Shown here: piece by piece, positions 7,613 to 13,744 of the stretch
Numbering within the stretch: position 1 is the first letter of the stretch
Layout: every line of letters begins with the position of its first letter
DNA from: an uncultured Erysipelotrichaceae bacterium
GTDB lineage: Bacteria > Bacillota_I > Bacilli_A > RF39 > UBA660
DNA length: 17,780 bases
Direction: 5' to 3'
NCBI GenBank assembly: GCA_902783345.1
Contig: CACZQI010000038.1
Location: forward strand, 1 to 17,780
The notes under the pieces: model-generated
Databases searched by the model: none
Told to the model about the DNA's origin: nothing
The model's input: only the letters and a program-made list of their open reading frames with translations
Position numbers and translations under genes: made by a program

Positions 7613-8071
7613 TTAACAAACACAATCAACATAGCAGTCACTTAAGCATCTAACTACGCAGCAGCAATCTAAATTCATAGTAAAGAAACTATTGGTAGCA
7701 AGCCATGGTTGACTATTACAACATGTAGTATCTGGATTTGGTGCTAAAACTCTAAAAGTACAACAATTACCTTCTAACTTTTCTACTCTGAAGACATTTG
7801 AACATTCTGCTGTTTCATTTTCACCAGTTGTATTAGAGCATGCTAATGTATTATCTTTACAAGTTGGCATTGATAGAGGAATACCATTTCCACAGCATGT
7901 ATAAAGCATTACTGGTCTAGTATTGCATACTAAACAATTTGAACTTCCTCCTCCAAGCATAGGTCTATCACAAGAATCTAACGTATTATCTGGACAAGCA
8001 TTTTGTTGTAATATTAAAATAACTTTCAATAGTTCACTAATGCAATTGCCATCAGAATTATTATTACACAT
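7613..8071 (-). CDS. Cysteine-rich spore coat protein, CotY/CotZ/ExsY family
   Basis: These proteins self-assemble by disulphides into the crust or exosporium layer of the spore. The 152 residues contain 22 cysteines (about 14%). The order of conserved segments matches ExsY/CotZ: an N-terminal Cys-containing helix (CISELLKVILILQQ), NTRPVMLYT near 50, FRVEKLEGNCCTFRVL near 93, and the C-terminal MNLDCCCVVRCLSD near 131, which corresponds to the VDLSCFCAIQCL signature of the family. Expression is probably late in the mother cell: a sigma-K-like promoter lies just upstream, and AAAGGGTGA serves as ribosome-binding site. Single-gene unit with its own terminator. I leave the gene symbol blank because CotY, CotZ and ExsY cannot be told apart by eye. 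Confidence 0.88.
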   Translation of the reverse strand: MCNNNSDGNCISELLKVILILQQNACPDNTLDSCDRPMLGGGSSNCLVCNTRPVMLYTCCGNGIPLSMPTCKDNTLACSNTTGENETAECSNVFRVEKLEGNCCTFRVLAPNPDTTCCNSQPWLATNSFFTMNLDCCCVVRCLSDCYVDCVC

Positions 8072-8098
8072 ATCTATTCACCCTTTCATTACTCAATA

Positions 8099-8125
8099 TA
8101 TTTTATGTGAAAGACACAAAATAGT
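8099..8125 (-). promoter_or_regulatory. Sigma-K-like promoter of the coat gene
   Basis: Reading the minus strand, AC (8124-8125) is followed after exactly 16 bases by CATAAAATA (8099-8107). This fits the B. subtilis sigma-K pattern AC-N16-CATAnnnTA. The start point would be about 20 bases before the coat-gene ATG. Confidence 0.6.
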
Positions 8126-8150
8126 GATTTTATTTTTTTAATGTTTAGTG

Positions 8151-8156
8151 TATAAT
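8151..8156 (+). promoter_or_regulatory. -10 box of the EIIB-like gene
   Basis: A perfect TATAAT about 20 bases upstream of the ATG at 8176. I see no good -35 at the proper distance, so the promoter is weak or needs an activator. Confidence 0.4.
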
Positions 8157-8175
8157 GTAGAAAGGTGATATATTT

Positions 8176-8487
8176 ATGTGGTGGCAATATTTAATTATAT
8201 TTTTAGTTTTATTTTTAATATCTTTAGTAGTTGTTAAATTAAACAAGAAAAATTTTACTTTTGAAATTAATAAATTAATTCAATATTTAGGTGGTAAAGA
8301 TAATATATTAGATTCAGAAGTAAATATGTCGAGATTAAAAGTAACATTAAAAGATATTTCTTTAGCTGATAAAGAAGCAATTCAAAAATTAGGAGCTAAA
8401 GGAATTGTTGAAATTAATAATCAACTAAAAATAATTTTTGGGCCAAATGCAAAAGCATTAAAAAAATACATAAGTGAAATGAAATAA
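8176..8487 (+). CDS. Small membrane protein with degenerate PTS EIIB-like domain
   Basis: This protein of 103 residues has a single N-terminal membrane helix (about 3-21, YLIIFLVLFLISLVVV) followed by a domain resembling the EIIB module of glucose-class phosphotransferase systems. Recognisable features are YLGGKDNIL (residues 37-45), MSRLKVTLKD (51-60), KLGAKGIVEI (71-80) and IIFGPNAKALKKYI (86-99). In active EIIB domains the phosphorylated Cys sits just before the xTRLR segment; here that position is Asn50, so it cannot be phosphorylated in the usual way. No EIIC or EIIA gene lies nearby. AAAGGTGAT is the ribosome-binding site. The gene ends in a bidirectional terminator. It is more likely a membrane-bound regulator or scaffold than a transporter part; function unknown. 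Confidence 0.78.
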   Translation: MWWQYLIIFLVLFLISLVVVKLNKKNFTFEINKLIQYLGGKDNILDSEVNMSRLKVTLKDISLADKEAIQKLGAKGIVEINNQLKIIFGPNAKALKKYISEMK

Positions 8488-8501
8488 CTTATGTATTTTT
8501 T
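8461..8501. terminator. Bidirectional terminator between EIIB-like gene and the dut operon
   Basis: A perfect 15-bp inverted repeat (8461-8475 with 8487-8501) flanks an 11-base loop. The outer part is a run of A on one side and T on the other, so it can terminate in both directions. It overlaps the ends of both convergent genes. Confidence 0.85.
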
Positions 8502-8706
8502 AATTTAATCTTTTATCAATCTCTTTTTCAACTTGCTCCCATTCATTATCATCAGTTATAACTTCTAAATGGGCTTTATCATTATCTATAATAAGTTTAG
8601 ATGCACTTATTTCATCATTTTCATTTAAATAAGCAACGTGATTACATTCCCCTATATTAAATTTAAATAATATTTTAAATGGTTTATCATCAATAATTAT
8701 TTCCAT
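8500..8706 (-). CDS. DUF1292 family small acidic protein
   Basis: The 68 residues resemble the short YrzB-type (DUF1292) proteins of Firmicutes. Opening strands (IIIDDKPFKILFKFNI) are followed by AYLNENDEISASKLII and a C-terminal HLEVITDDNEWEQVEKEIDKRL, matching the family's pattern of a Y/VASR-like segment then an acidic helix with EW. No catalytic residues are known for this family and its function is undefined. It follows dut by 14 bases, with GAAAAGGGG as ribosome-binding site, and ends in the shared terminator. It is therefore the second gene of a two-gene unit with dut, an unusual partner for the family, which is often next to alaS/yrrK-type genes. Confidence 0.65.
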   Translation of the reverse strand: MEIIIDDKPFKILFKFNIGECNHVAYLNENDEISASKLIIDNDKAHLEVITDDNEWEQVEKEIDKRLN

Positions 8707-8720
8707 TTTTATCCCCTTTT

Positions 8721-9197
8721 CTATTTACTAGTAGATCCAATGCCACCAGTTCTTTCACTTTGAATTTCTTCTTCATCATCAACAGCACCATATTTTACAA
8801 TTATACCTTGTGCGATAGCACTACCTACTTCAATCTTATAGTCATGGTCGCCTTCATTTTTTAATTTAATAAAAATGTGGCCTTCATTACTTTCGTTATT
8901 ATAATAATCGGCATCAATAACTCCTACTTGATTAACTAAACGAATATTATGTTTAAATCCTAAACTACTACGAACTACGATAAGTAAAACATCATCTTCA
9001 TTTAAAGCACATTTAACTCCAGTTGGAATTAATACACTTTCTCCTGGCTCTAGATTTTTTTCAATTAAAGAAGCAAAATCATATCCTGCTGAATGTTTTG
9101 TCTTTCTTTTTGGTAGTTCATAACTATTATATAACTCTTCATTATCGCCAATTGATTTTTTAAATTCTTCAAGACTAACTTTCTCAAATTTTCTCAT
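8721..9197 (-). CDS. dut: dUTP diphosphatase (dUTPase)
   Basis: dUTPase hydrolyses dUTP to dUMP and pyrophosphate, keeping uracil out of DNA and feeding dTMP synthesis; the enzyme is a cytoplasmic trimer. All five family motifs are present in order: HSAGYDFAS (36-43), VRSSLGFKHN (75-84), GVIDADYYNN (92-101, with the Asp that activates water and the Tyr that selects deoxyribose), GSAIAQGIIV (125-134) and ERTGGIGSTS (148-157). In the last motif the usual Phe that stacks on uracil is Ile153, a conservative change. The 158-residue length is in range, with a helical N-terminal extension of about 30 residues seen in some Firmicutes forms. TTAGGAGG precedes the start. First gene of a unit with the DUF1292 gene. 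Confidence 0.93.
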   Translation of the reverse strand: MRKFEKVSLEEFKKSIGDNEELYNSYELPKRKTKHSAGYDFASLIEKNLEPGESVLIPTGVKCALNEDDVLLIVVRSSLGFKHNIRLVNQVGVIDADYYNNESNEGHIFIKLKNEGDHDYKIEVGSAIAQGIIVKYGAVDDEEEIQSERTGGIGSTSK

Positions 9198-9223
9198 AAA
9201 AAGCCTCCTAATTCTCTAATAAA

Positions 9224-9232
9224 ATTATACCA
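9224..9232 (-). promoter_or_regulatory. Extended -10 promoter of dut
   Basis: TGG-TATAAT on the minus strand, about 26 bases before the dut start. The -35 region (TTTTAT) is poor. Confidence 0.5.
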
Positions 9233-9248
9233 TTTATTTACTTTAAAT

Positions 9249-9280
9249 AAAATAAAAAATTGCACTTATCCATGCAATTT
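9249..9280 (-). terminator. Terminator of the lipoprotein-YtxH operon
   Basis: On the minus strand AAATTGCA-TGGATAAG-TGCAATTT forms an 8-bp stem directly after the YtxH stop codon, followed by TTTTATTTTATTT. Confidence 0.8.
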
Positions 9281-9711
9281 TAAGCAGTTTTTTTGCTAGT
9301 AGTTTTTCCAGCTTTTTCGGCTTTTTCTAATCTTTTAACAGTATCATTTAATACTTCAATTGTTTTAGTTCTTACATCACTAGCAGCCTTTTCTAAAACT
9401 GGAGTTCCTTTTTCTTTAGCTAAAGCATATAATTCTTCAGCTTGTTTTTTAATTTCTTCACCTTTTTGTTTAGCAAGTTTTAAGGCTTTTTCTTTGTCTA
9501 AATCTTTTACTTCTTTTTGAAGTTTTTTAATTCTTTTTTCGATGTCTTTTTTTACTTCATCAACATCAATATTTTTAGCCTTATTCCATAAATCATTACA
9601 TTTTTCTGCTAAATCCTCTCTTAATTCTGAACCTTTCTTAGGCGCAAATAACAATCCAAGTCCTGCTCCTACTACTAGTCCTGTTAATAAGCCAGCTCCT
9701 TTTTTACTCAT
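9280..9711 (-). CDS. YtxH domain protein
   Basis: YtxH proteins are small envelope-associated proteins with a Gly-rich N-terminal membrane segment. Here MSKKGAGLLTGLVVGAGLGLLFAPKKGSE shows the family signature: a short glycine-zipper helix ending in LFAPKKG. A long, highly charged coiled-coil region of about 110 residues follows (for example DIEKRIKKLQKEVKDLDKEKALKL), and then a Lys/Thr-rich tail. The start at 9711 is chosen because AGGA lies 5 bases upstream; the ATG at 9723 abuts its own AGG and would overlap the preceding gene more. The gene overlaps the end of the DUF948-like gene by about 8 bases, which suggests coupled translation. YtxH and DUF948 proteins are commonly paired and linked to envelope or stress functions, without a known activity. 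Confidence 0.85.
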   Translation of the reverse strand: MSKKGAGLLTGLVVGAGLGLLFAPKKGSELREDLAEKCNDLWNKAKNIDVDEVKKDIEKRIKKLQKEVKDLDKEKALKLAKQKGEEIKKQAEELYALAKEKGTPVLEKAASDVRTKTIEVLNDTVKRLEKAEKAGKTTSKKTA

Positions 9712-9997
9712 AATCGTCCTCATCCTCTCTATTTTTCTTATTTCCTATTCTACTTATTAATGATACTACTGTATCAATTACTTTAGAACTTATTAGTGAA
9801 AACTTATCAGATATTCCATTAATTACTCTAAATACTCCGTTAAGTGATGCTACTTTATCCTCTAAATCATCAACTACTCTATTTATTTTATCTATTGTTA
9901 TTATAAGCTTAATTCCTAAAATAATTCCTACTACGATAAGAGCCATTAATAAAAGATAAATAAATATTGGTAATACAGCATTTAAAGATTCAACCAT
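9704..9997 (-). CDS. DUF948-like small membrane protein
   Basis: The 97-residue protein has an N-terminal membrane helix (about 9-33, LPIFIYLLLMALIVVGIILGI) followed by an amphipathic coiled-coil region with heptad-like spacing (TIDKINRVVDDLEDKVASLN) and an acidic C-terminus. This is the build of the DUF948 family, which is often encoded just before YtxH, as here. The start codon overlaps the upstream stop codon by one base (TAATG), and GGGAGG provides the ribosome-binding site. It overlaps YtxH at its other end. The four genes from 11510 to 9280 are thus translationally chained. Function unknown; probably a membrane scaffold working with YtxH. Confidence 0.75.
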   Translation of the reverse strand: MVESLNAVLPIFIYLLLMALIVVGIILGIKLIITIDKINRVVDDLEDKVASLNGVFRVINGISDKFSLISSKVIDTVVSLISRIGNKKNREDEDDYE

Positions 9998-10863
9998 TAT
10001 TCTTCCTCCCTTTCATTCTTTTCTTCATACATTGAATCAATTAAATTGAATAAATCTGTCTCAAGAGTATCATCTAAAGTATCTTTCTTTTCGATTTCTT
10101 CATCAGGATAAGGTTCATCAGGAAGTTCATCATCAAATACTTCTGGTAAAGTACTCTCTTCTAAGATTTCTTCTTCTTTCTTTAATTCTTCAATTACTTC
10201 TTCTTTAACTTTTTTAGTCTTAGGTTTAGGAATAACTACTTCCTCTTCTTCATCAATTAATATTTCATCAATTTTTTTAAGAGGTTCGGCTGTTTCTTCC
10301 TTTTCTTCTTTTTTACCATAAGCCTTTTTTCTTACATCATCTAAGGTTATAGTTTTATCACTTTTTCTTTTCATACCATCATTACGAACTATAACATCAT
10401 CTTTAGTATAATTTTGATCTAATATTCCATAAACTGGCGATATAACAGGAGATGGTGTAAATGTTTTAGTATTATCCTTTTTAAGATTTTTAATATCTAA
10501 CCTAGAATAATCATAATCATAGTCATATTCTTTTTTTGGCTTTTCTTTAACTGGTTCTTTATCAAATGATCTAGAAGTAAAATCTTCATCAAAAAAGTCT
10601 TTTTTACTTCTTTGTGGTAAATCATCATCAAAATCATCAAGTGGGAAGCTAAATTCTTTTTTAGGTTTAACTGGAGGAATTTCCTCTATTTCATCATCAG
10701 GCATTTCAAAATCATCTAGAAAATCATCTTTTGGCATTTTAACTTCTTTAATTGGATTTTCTTCTTTTTCTATTTTTTCCTTTTTTTCTTCTTTTGTTAT
10801 AACAGGAATTTCTTCTTCCTCAACATCAAATAAGACATCTTTTAACTTTGAAAATACTCCCAT
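9997..10863 (-). CDS. Acidic, largely disordered protein with one conserved-looking short motif
   Basis: I do not recognise a domain. The 288 residues are dominated by Glu, Asp, Lys and Pro, with no signal peptide or membrane helix, and are predicted to be mostly disordered. It opens with a short amphipathic stretch, MGVFSKLKDVLFDVEEEE. The only segment with ordered, non-repetitive character is about 137-160, FTPSPVISPVYGILDQNYTK, which looks like a short linear binding motif. A second possible helix is at the C-terminus (LETDLFNLIDSMYEE). The gene sits 5 bases after the lipoprotein gene and overlaps the DUF948-like gene by one base. Position suggests a cytoplasmic linker between membrane proteins of this operon and the division or cell-wall machinery, but that is inference. 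Confidence 0.7.
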   Translation of the reverse strand: MGVFSKLKDVLFDVEEEEIPVITKEEKKEKIEKEENPIKEVKMPKDDFLDDFEMPDDEIEEIPPVKPKKEFSFPLDDFDDDLPQRSKKDFFDEDFTSRSFDKEPVKEKPKKEYDYDYDYSRLDIKNLKKDNTKTFTPSPVISPVYGILDQNYTKDDVIVRNDGMKRKSDKTITLDDVRKKAYGKKEEKEETAEPLKKIDEILIDEEEEVVIPKPKTKKVKEEVIEELKKEEEILEESTLPEVFDDELPDEPYPDEEIEKKDTLDDTLETDLFNLIDSMYEEKNEREEE

Positions 10864-10868
10864 TTATA

Positions 10869-11510
10869 TCACTCCTTAATCAAATCATAATCTGGGATTT
10901 CTGATTTATAATTATCATATTCTTGAACATATTCTAAAAAGTTACTATCTTTAACTTTGGCTTCTTCAAATATATTAAATTTTTCCTCACTATAATTTAA
11001 AATATCTTCACCCATCATATTTTCAATAATATCTTTATTATAATCAATAGAAGATAAAACAATTAAACTATTAGCAACTGCTTCATTAATATTATTTTTA
11101 TCTACTATCACTTCTATTTTAGCATAATTATACATTATTTCAATTAAATATTTATTATTGTTGACACTTATGTCAATAAATCCTTTTTTATTACCATAAG
11201 AAAATTCACGACTATAATAGGCTTTTTCATTTTTAACATGAGTGATTTCATTATTATAATAAAAACTAACTAAATCAACATACAAGTAATACTTTTCTCT
11301 ACCATTACTAAGTATCTCATTCATTTTAAGCGCTTTTTCACTTTTTAAATTAGTTGGTAGATAGTATTTATATCCTGTTCTGTATTCATTAGATACTTTT
11401 ACTTTACTTTCAGTTATATTTTTAACTATTGTATTAATATCGGCTTTTTTTAAATTAGTACATCCTGATAAAGTTAATAAAAATACAATAAATATTATTA
11501 TCTTTTTCAT
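10869..11510 (-). CDS. Putative lipoprotein
   Basis: A classic lipoprotein signal peptide is present: basic start (MKK), hydrophobic core (IIIFIVFLLTL) and lipobox LSGC with the lipidated Cys at 17. The mature part (about 196 residues) has alternating strand-like segments with many Tyr (KYYLYVDLVSFYYNN, KAYYSREFSYGNKKGFIDIS) and a helical C-terminal third. I do not recognise a family. It is the first gene of the chain leading to the acidic protein, the DUF948-like protein and YtxH, with GGAGAA as ribosome-binding site and its own promoter. This suggests an outside-facing component of that envelope module. Confidence 0.78.
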   Translation of the reverse strand: MKKIIIFIVFLLTLSGCTNLKKADINTIVKNITESKVKVSNEYRTGYKYYLPTNLKSEKALKMNEILSNGREKYYLYVDLVSFYYNNEITHVKNEKAYYSREFSYGNKKGFIDISVNNNKYLIEIMYNYAKIEVIVDKNNINEAVANSLIVLSSIDYNKDIIENMMGEDILNYSEEKFNIFEEAKVKDSNFLEYVQEYDNYKSEIPDYDLIKE

Positions 11511-11528
11511 TCTTTTCTCCTAATAACA

Positions 11529-11557
11529 ATTATATCAAAATTATAAGTATTTTTCAT
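11529..11557 (-). promoter_or_regulatory. Sigma-A promoter of the lipoprotein-YtxH operon
   Basis: On the minus strand ATGAAA (11552-11557) is 17 bases from TATAAT (11529-11534), a short distance before the GGAGAA site of the lipoprotein gene. Confidence 0.6.
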
Positions 11558-11602
11558 CTATATTTGCATTTTTTTACAAAATATGCGCTTTTATAAGCAA
11601 AG

Positions 11603-11626
11603 AAAAAAGGCTTAAAAACCTTTTTA
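11603..11626 (-). terminator. Terminator downstream of the DUF2779 gene
   Basis: On the minus strand AAAAAGG-TTTTTAAG-CCTTTTTT forms a 7-bp stem ending in T residues, about 80 bases after the stop codon at 11704. The rest of 11511-11703 holds no gene I can see. Confidence 0.6.
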
Positions 11627-11703
11627 AATGTTATGATAAACAATCTAATTAGTTTTCTATATTTTAAATTAATCAAATAGAAAATATTATAATAAAGCAA
11701 ATA

Positions 11704-13191
11704 TTATATATTAAGGCGTTCTTCTTCTACAACTTCTTTTAATTTTTCATATATTTTAACCATCGCATAAGTATCTAATTTACAATATTCAAGTAAATTA
11801 TGTCTTAATATTTCTTGTTCTTTTTTAGGTAAACTAGCCATATTTGCATAAGAAGACATTGCTTCACTACCATTATGAACGCCTTCTAAATTATGATAAT
11901 CTAAAGCACTATCATTAGGAAATAAAGCTGGTAAAACATATTTTATTGAAAAAGAGCCATGCATATCTTTGGTATAATAATCCATATCTTTAAATACAAT
12001 CATTAAATCTTTAATATTATTATAAATATTAAGTAAATGACTTTTTAAATCAGGATAAAGATAGGCTAAATTTTTAATAACGGTTTTCTCAAAAGACATA
12101 TTATAAGCAAGCGTGCAAACATCTTTAGGAATATCTCTAACTAAACTTTCAGCTAGTTTTCTTCTTGGATCAATGCCTGCTTCTGCTAAAAATTCTTTAT
12201 GATAAAGTAAACCATTTTCTTTTTCATAATAATGAAGTGAATACTGAAAAGGTATTTGCTGATAAGGTCTAATTCCATCATATTTAGGAATTGCTTCTTG
12301 AAAAGTTTCAAAATCTAAAAAATATAATGGGTATGATAAAGTATTTAAAAACTTTTTAATTTTATCTTTATTAATAATTGGCTTTTTATCATTTAGTTCA
12401 TAATCTATTTGCACCTTTAATTTATTATCAATATCTTCTTTTAATAAATCTTCATAAGAAATAATATTCTGATTATAAAACTTTAGTTTATCTTTTGTTC
12501 CCATTCTTTTTACACTGAAAATATTATTAATTGGTAAATGACCTGTACAATAATTAAAATATGGACATGGATATGGTTCAAAGCAATTAATAGATAAAGG
12601 TTCATTTTTTTCTTTAGCATCTAACACATACTCATTTATTTCTTTAATTTTATCTTTAACTTCATTTTGTTTATTCATGACAGTATCAGTAACATCTACT
12701 ATAGTAAATAATTCTTGTAAGTTTAAATCCCCTTTTCTAACATATTCGGAATTTATGTGCACAATACTGCACTTTTTAACATTATAACCTAAGTTTAATA
12801 AAATATAAGTTTGATACGCTATATCATCTAAATATATATCATGAATAGAAGTACTACTTTTTACTTCATATATTTCATATACATCTTTATCTTTCTTTAA
12901 GATATCAACACTACAAAAATTATTTTCATACAAAAAAGATGCTTCAGTTACTACTATTTTATCTAGTTTTAAGATATTCTTAGTATCTTCAATCATTTGC
13001 ATTAAATTTTCACTAAAGTTTATATCAATATGAAAGCCAAATAAATCTTTGGCGCACTCTCCTACTTCTGTTCCATTTTCTAAAACAGATTCACTTGCCG
13101 TATCATTACGCTCTTCTGGATTATATTTATCTAACCATAATATTTTATTACATTGCACCCCTAAGCAATATTTAGATTTTGATAAATTCAT
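11704..13191 (-). CDS. DUF2779 protein: Cas4-like nuclease domain joined to a DEDD exonuclease-like domain
   Basis: The 495 residues combine two nuclease-type modules. The N-terminal part (about 1-220) resembles Cas4/RecB PD-(D/E)XK enzymes: SVDILKKDKDVYEIYEVKSST near 93 supplies the D...ExK site. Cysteines at both ends (Cys9 and Cys14 in YCLGVQCN; three in CFEPYPCPYFNYC near 204-216) are placed like the iron-sulphur cluster ligands of Cas4. The C-terminal part (about 285-490, DUF2779) looks like an RNase H-fold DEDD exonuclease: YFLDFETFQ near 310 (DxE), LAYNMSFEKTVI near 363, and a late YCKLDTYAMVKIYEKL near 468 (YxxxD). Family function is undefined, with no CRISPR array or cas1/cas2 nearby. 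GAAGGTG precedes the start. It follows the deoxyribosyltransferase-like gene by 11 bases. Confidence 0.85.
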   Translation of the reverse strand: MNLSKSKYCLGVQCNKILWLDKYNPEERNDTASESVLENGTEVGECAKDLFGFHIDINFSENLMQMIEDTKNILKLDKIVVTEASFLYENNFCSVDILKKDKDVYEIYEVKSSTSIHDIYLDDIAYQTYILLNLGYNVKKCSIVHINSEYVRKGDLNLQELFTIVDVTDTVMNKQNEVKDKIKEINEYVLDAKEKNEPLSINCFEPYPCPYFNYCTGHLPINNIFSVKRMGTKDKLKFYNQNIISYEDLLKEDIDNKLKVQIDYELNDKKPIINKDKIKKFLNTLSYPLYFLDFETFQEAIPKYDGIRPYQQIPFQYSLHYYEKENGLLYHKEFLAEAGIDPRRKLAESLVRDIPKDVCTLAYNMSFEKTVIKNLAYLYPDLKSHLLNIYNNIKDLMIVFKDMDYYTKDMHGSFSIKYVLPALFPNDSALDYHNLEGVHNGSEAMSSYANMASLPKKEQEILRHNLLEYCKLDTYAMVKIYEKLKEVVEEERLNI

Positions 13192-13202
13192 GTTTACACC
13201 TT

Positions 13203-13625
13203 CTATTTAAATTCTCCTAAAGTTATAGTATTATCATAATTTTCTCTAATATCACTTTCATTAGTATGGATAAACTCTTCAATAGTTTTAATATAATTAC
13301 CTTCATTAGTTTCTTTAAAATTACTAATAAGTTTTTTATATTTTCTTGGAACTTTATTATCAAGTGATATAAATAATTTAGGTTTATTAATCTTTTTTAA
13401 AAATTTAAGTTCTAAAGTAAGTCCAAAAGATGGATGAGATAATTCTACAATAATAATATCAGCTTTGTTCATTAAATCTTTAGTGTATTTATCTTGATAT
13501 TCTTTAGTTTGAGGAAGCCATAAATTATGTGATAAACAAACACTACTTTCTAATACTTTTTTATAAAGTAAATTATTATAATCAAACTTAGTTGAATGTA
13601 TAAAATAAATATTTAATCTTCTCAT
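13203..13625 (-). CDS. Nucleoside 2-deoxyribosyltransferase-like small protein
   Basis: The 140-residue protein has a Rossmann-like pattern. It opens with strand NIYFIHST, and a central strand-turn segment ADIIIVELSHPSFGLTLELKFLKKINKPKLFIS resembles the NDT/DNPH1 family, where the motif aDi-V-dxs-ps-Gt-xE carries the catalytic Glu (here probably the Glu of LTLEL). Typical NDTs are 140-160 residues, so the length fits. Similarity is by motif pattern only, so TIR-like or other nucleotide-binding Rossmann proteins are alternatives. The start at 13625 has AAAGGA 8 bases upstream, better than the ATG at 13634, which abuts that site. First gene of a two-gene unit with the DUF2779 nuclease, a suggestive pairing of nucleotide and nucleic-acid processing. 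Confidence 0.6.
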   Translation of the reverse strand: MRRLNIYFIHSTKFDYNNLLYKKVLESSVCLSHNLWLPQTKEYQDKYTKDLMNKADIIIVELSHPSFGLTLELKFLKKINKPKLFISLDNKVPRKYKKLISNFKETNEGNYIKTIEEFIHTNESDIRENYDNTITLGEFK

Positions 13626-13649
13626 ATATCTCATATCCTTTACATTTAA

Positions 13650-13679
13650 ATATTAACATAAATATAGTACCTTCTTCAA
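13650..13679 (-). promoter_or_regulatory. Promoter of the NDT-like/DUF2779 unit
   Basis: On the minus strand TTGAAG (13674-13679) is 18 bases from TAATAT (13650-13655), which has a TGN extension. It diverges from the tmcAL promoter. Confidence 0.45.
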
Positions 13680-13696
13680 TAATCATAATGGTGATA

Positions 13697-13725
13697 TTTG
13701 CATAAATTCTAGAATTTGTTATAAT
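13697..13725 (+). promoter_or_regulatory. Promoter of tmcAL
   Basis: TTTGCA (13697-13702) is 17 bases from TATAAT (13720-13725), preceded by TGT as an extended -10. The start point lies just before the GAGGCGATA ribosome-binding site. Confidence 0.6.
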
Positions 13726-13744
13726 ACGCTAAAGAGGCGATAAT

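Noticed and set aside
9293..9760. Two open frames opposite the YtxH and DUF948-like genes
   Set aside because: Ser/Phe-rich antisense shadows of Lys/Glu-rich coding sequence, without ribosome-binding sites.
11704..13191. The Cas4-like gene as a sign of a CRISPR system
   Set aside because: No repeat-spacer array and no cas1, cas2 or effector gene in the window; the DUF2779 family exists outside CRISPR loci.
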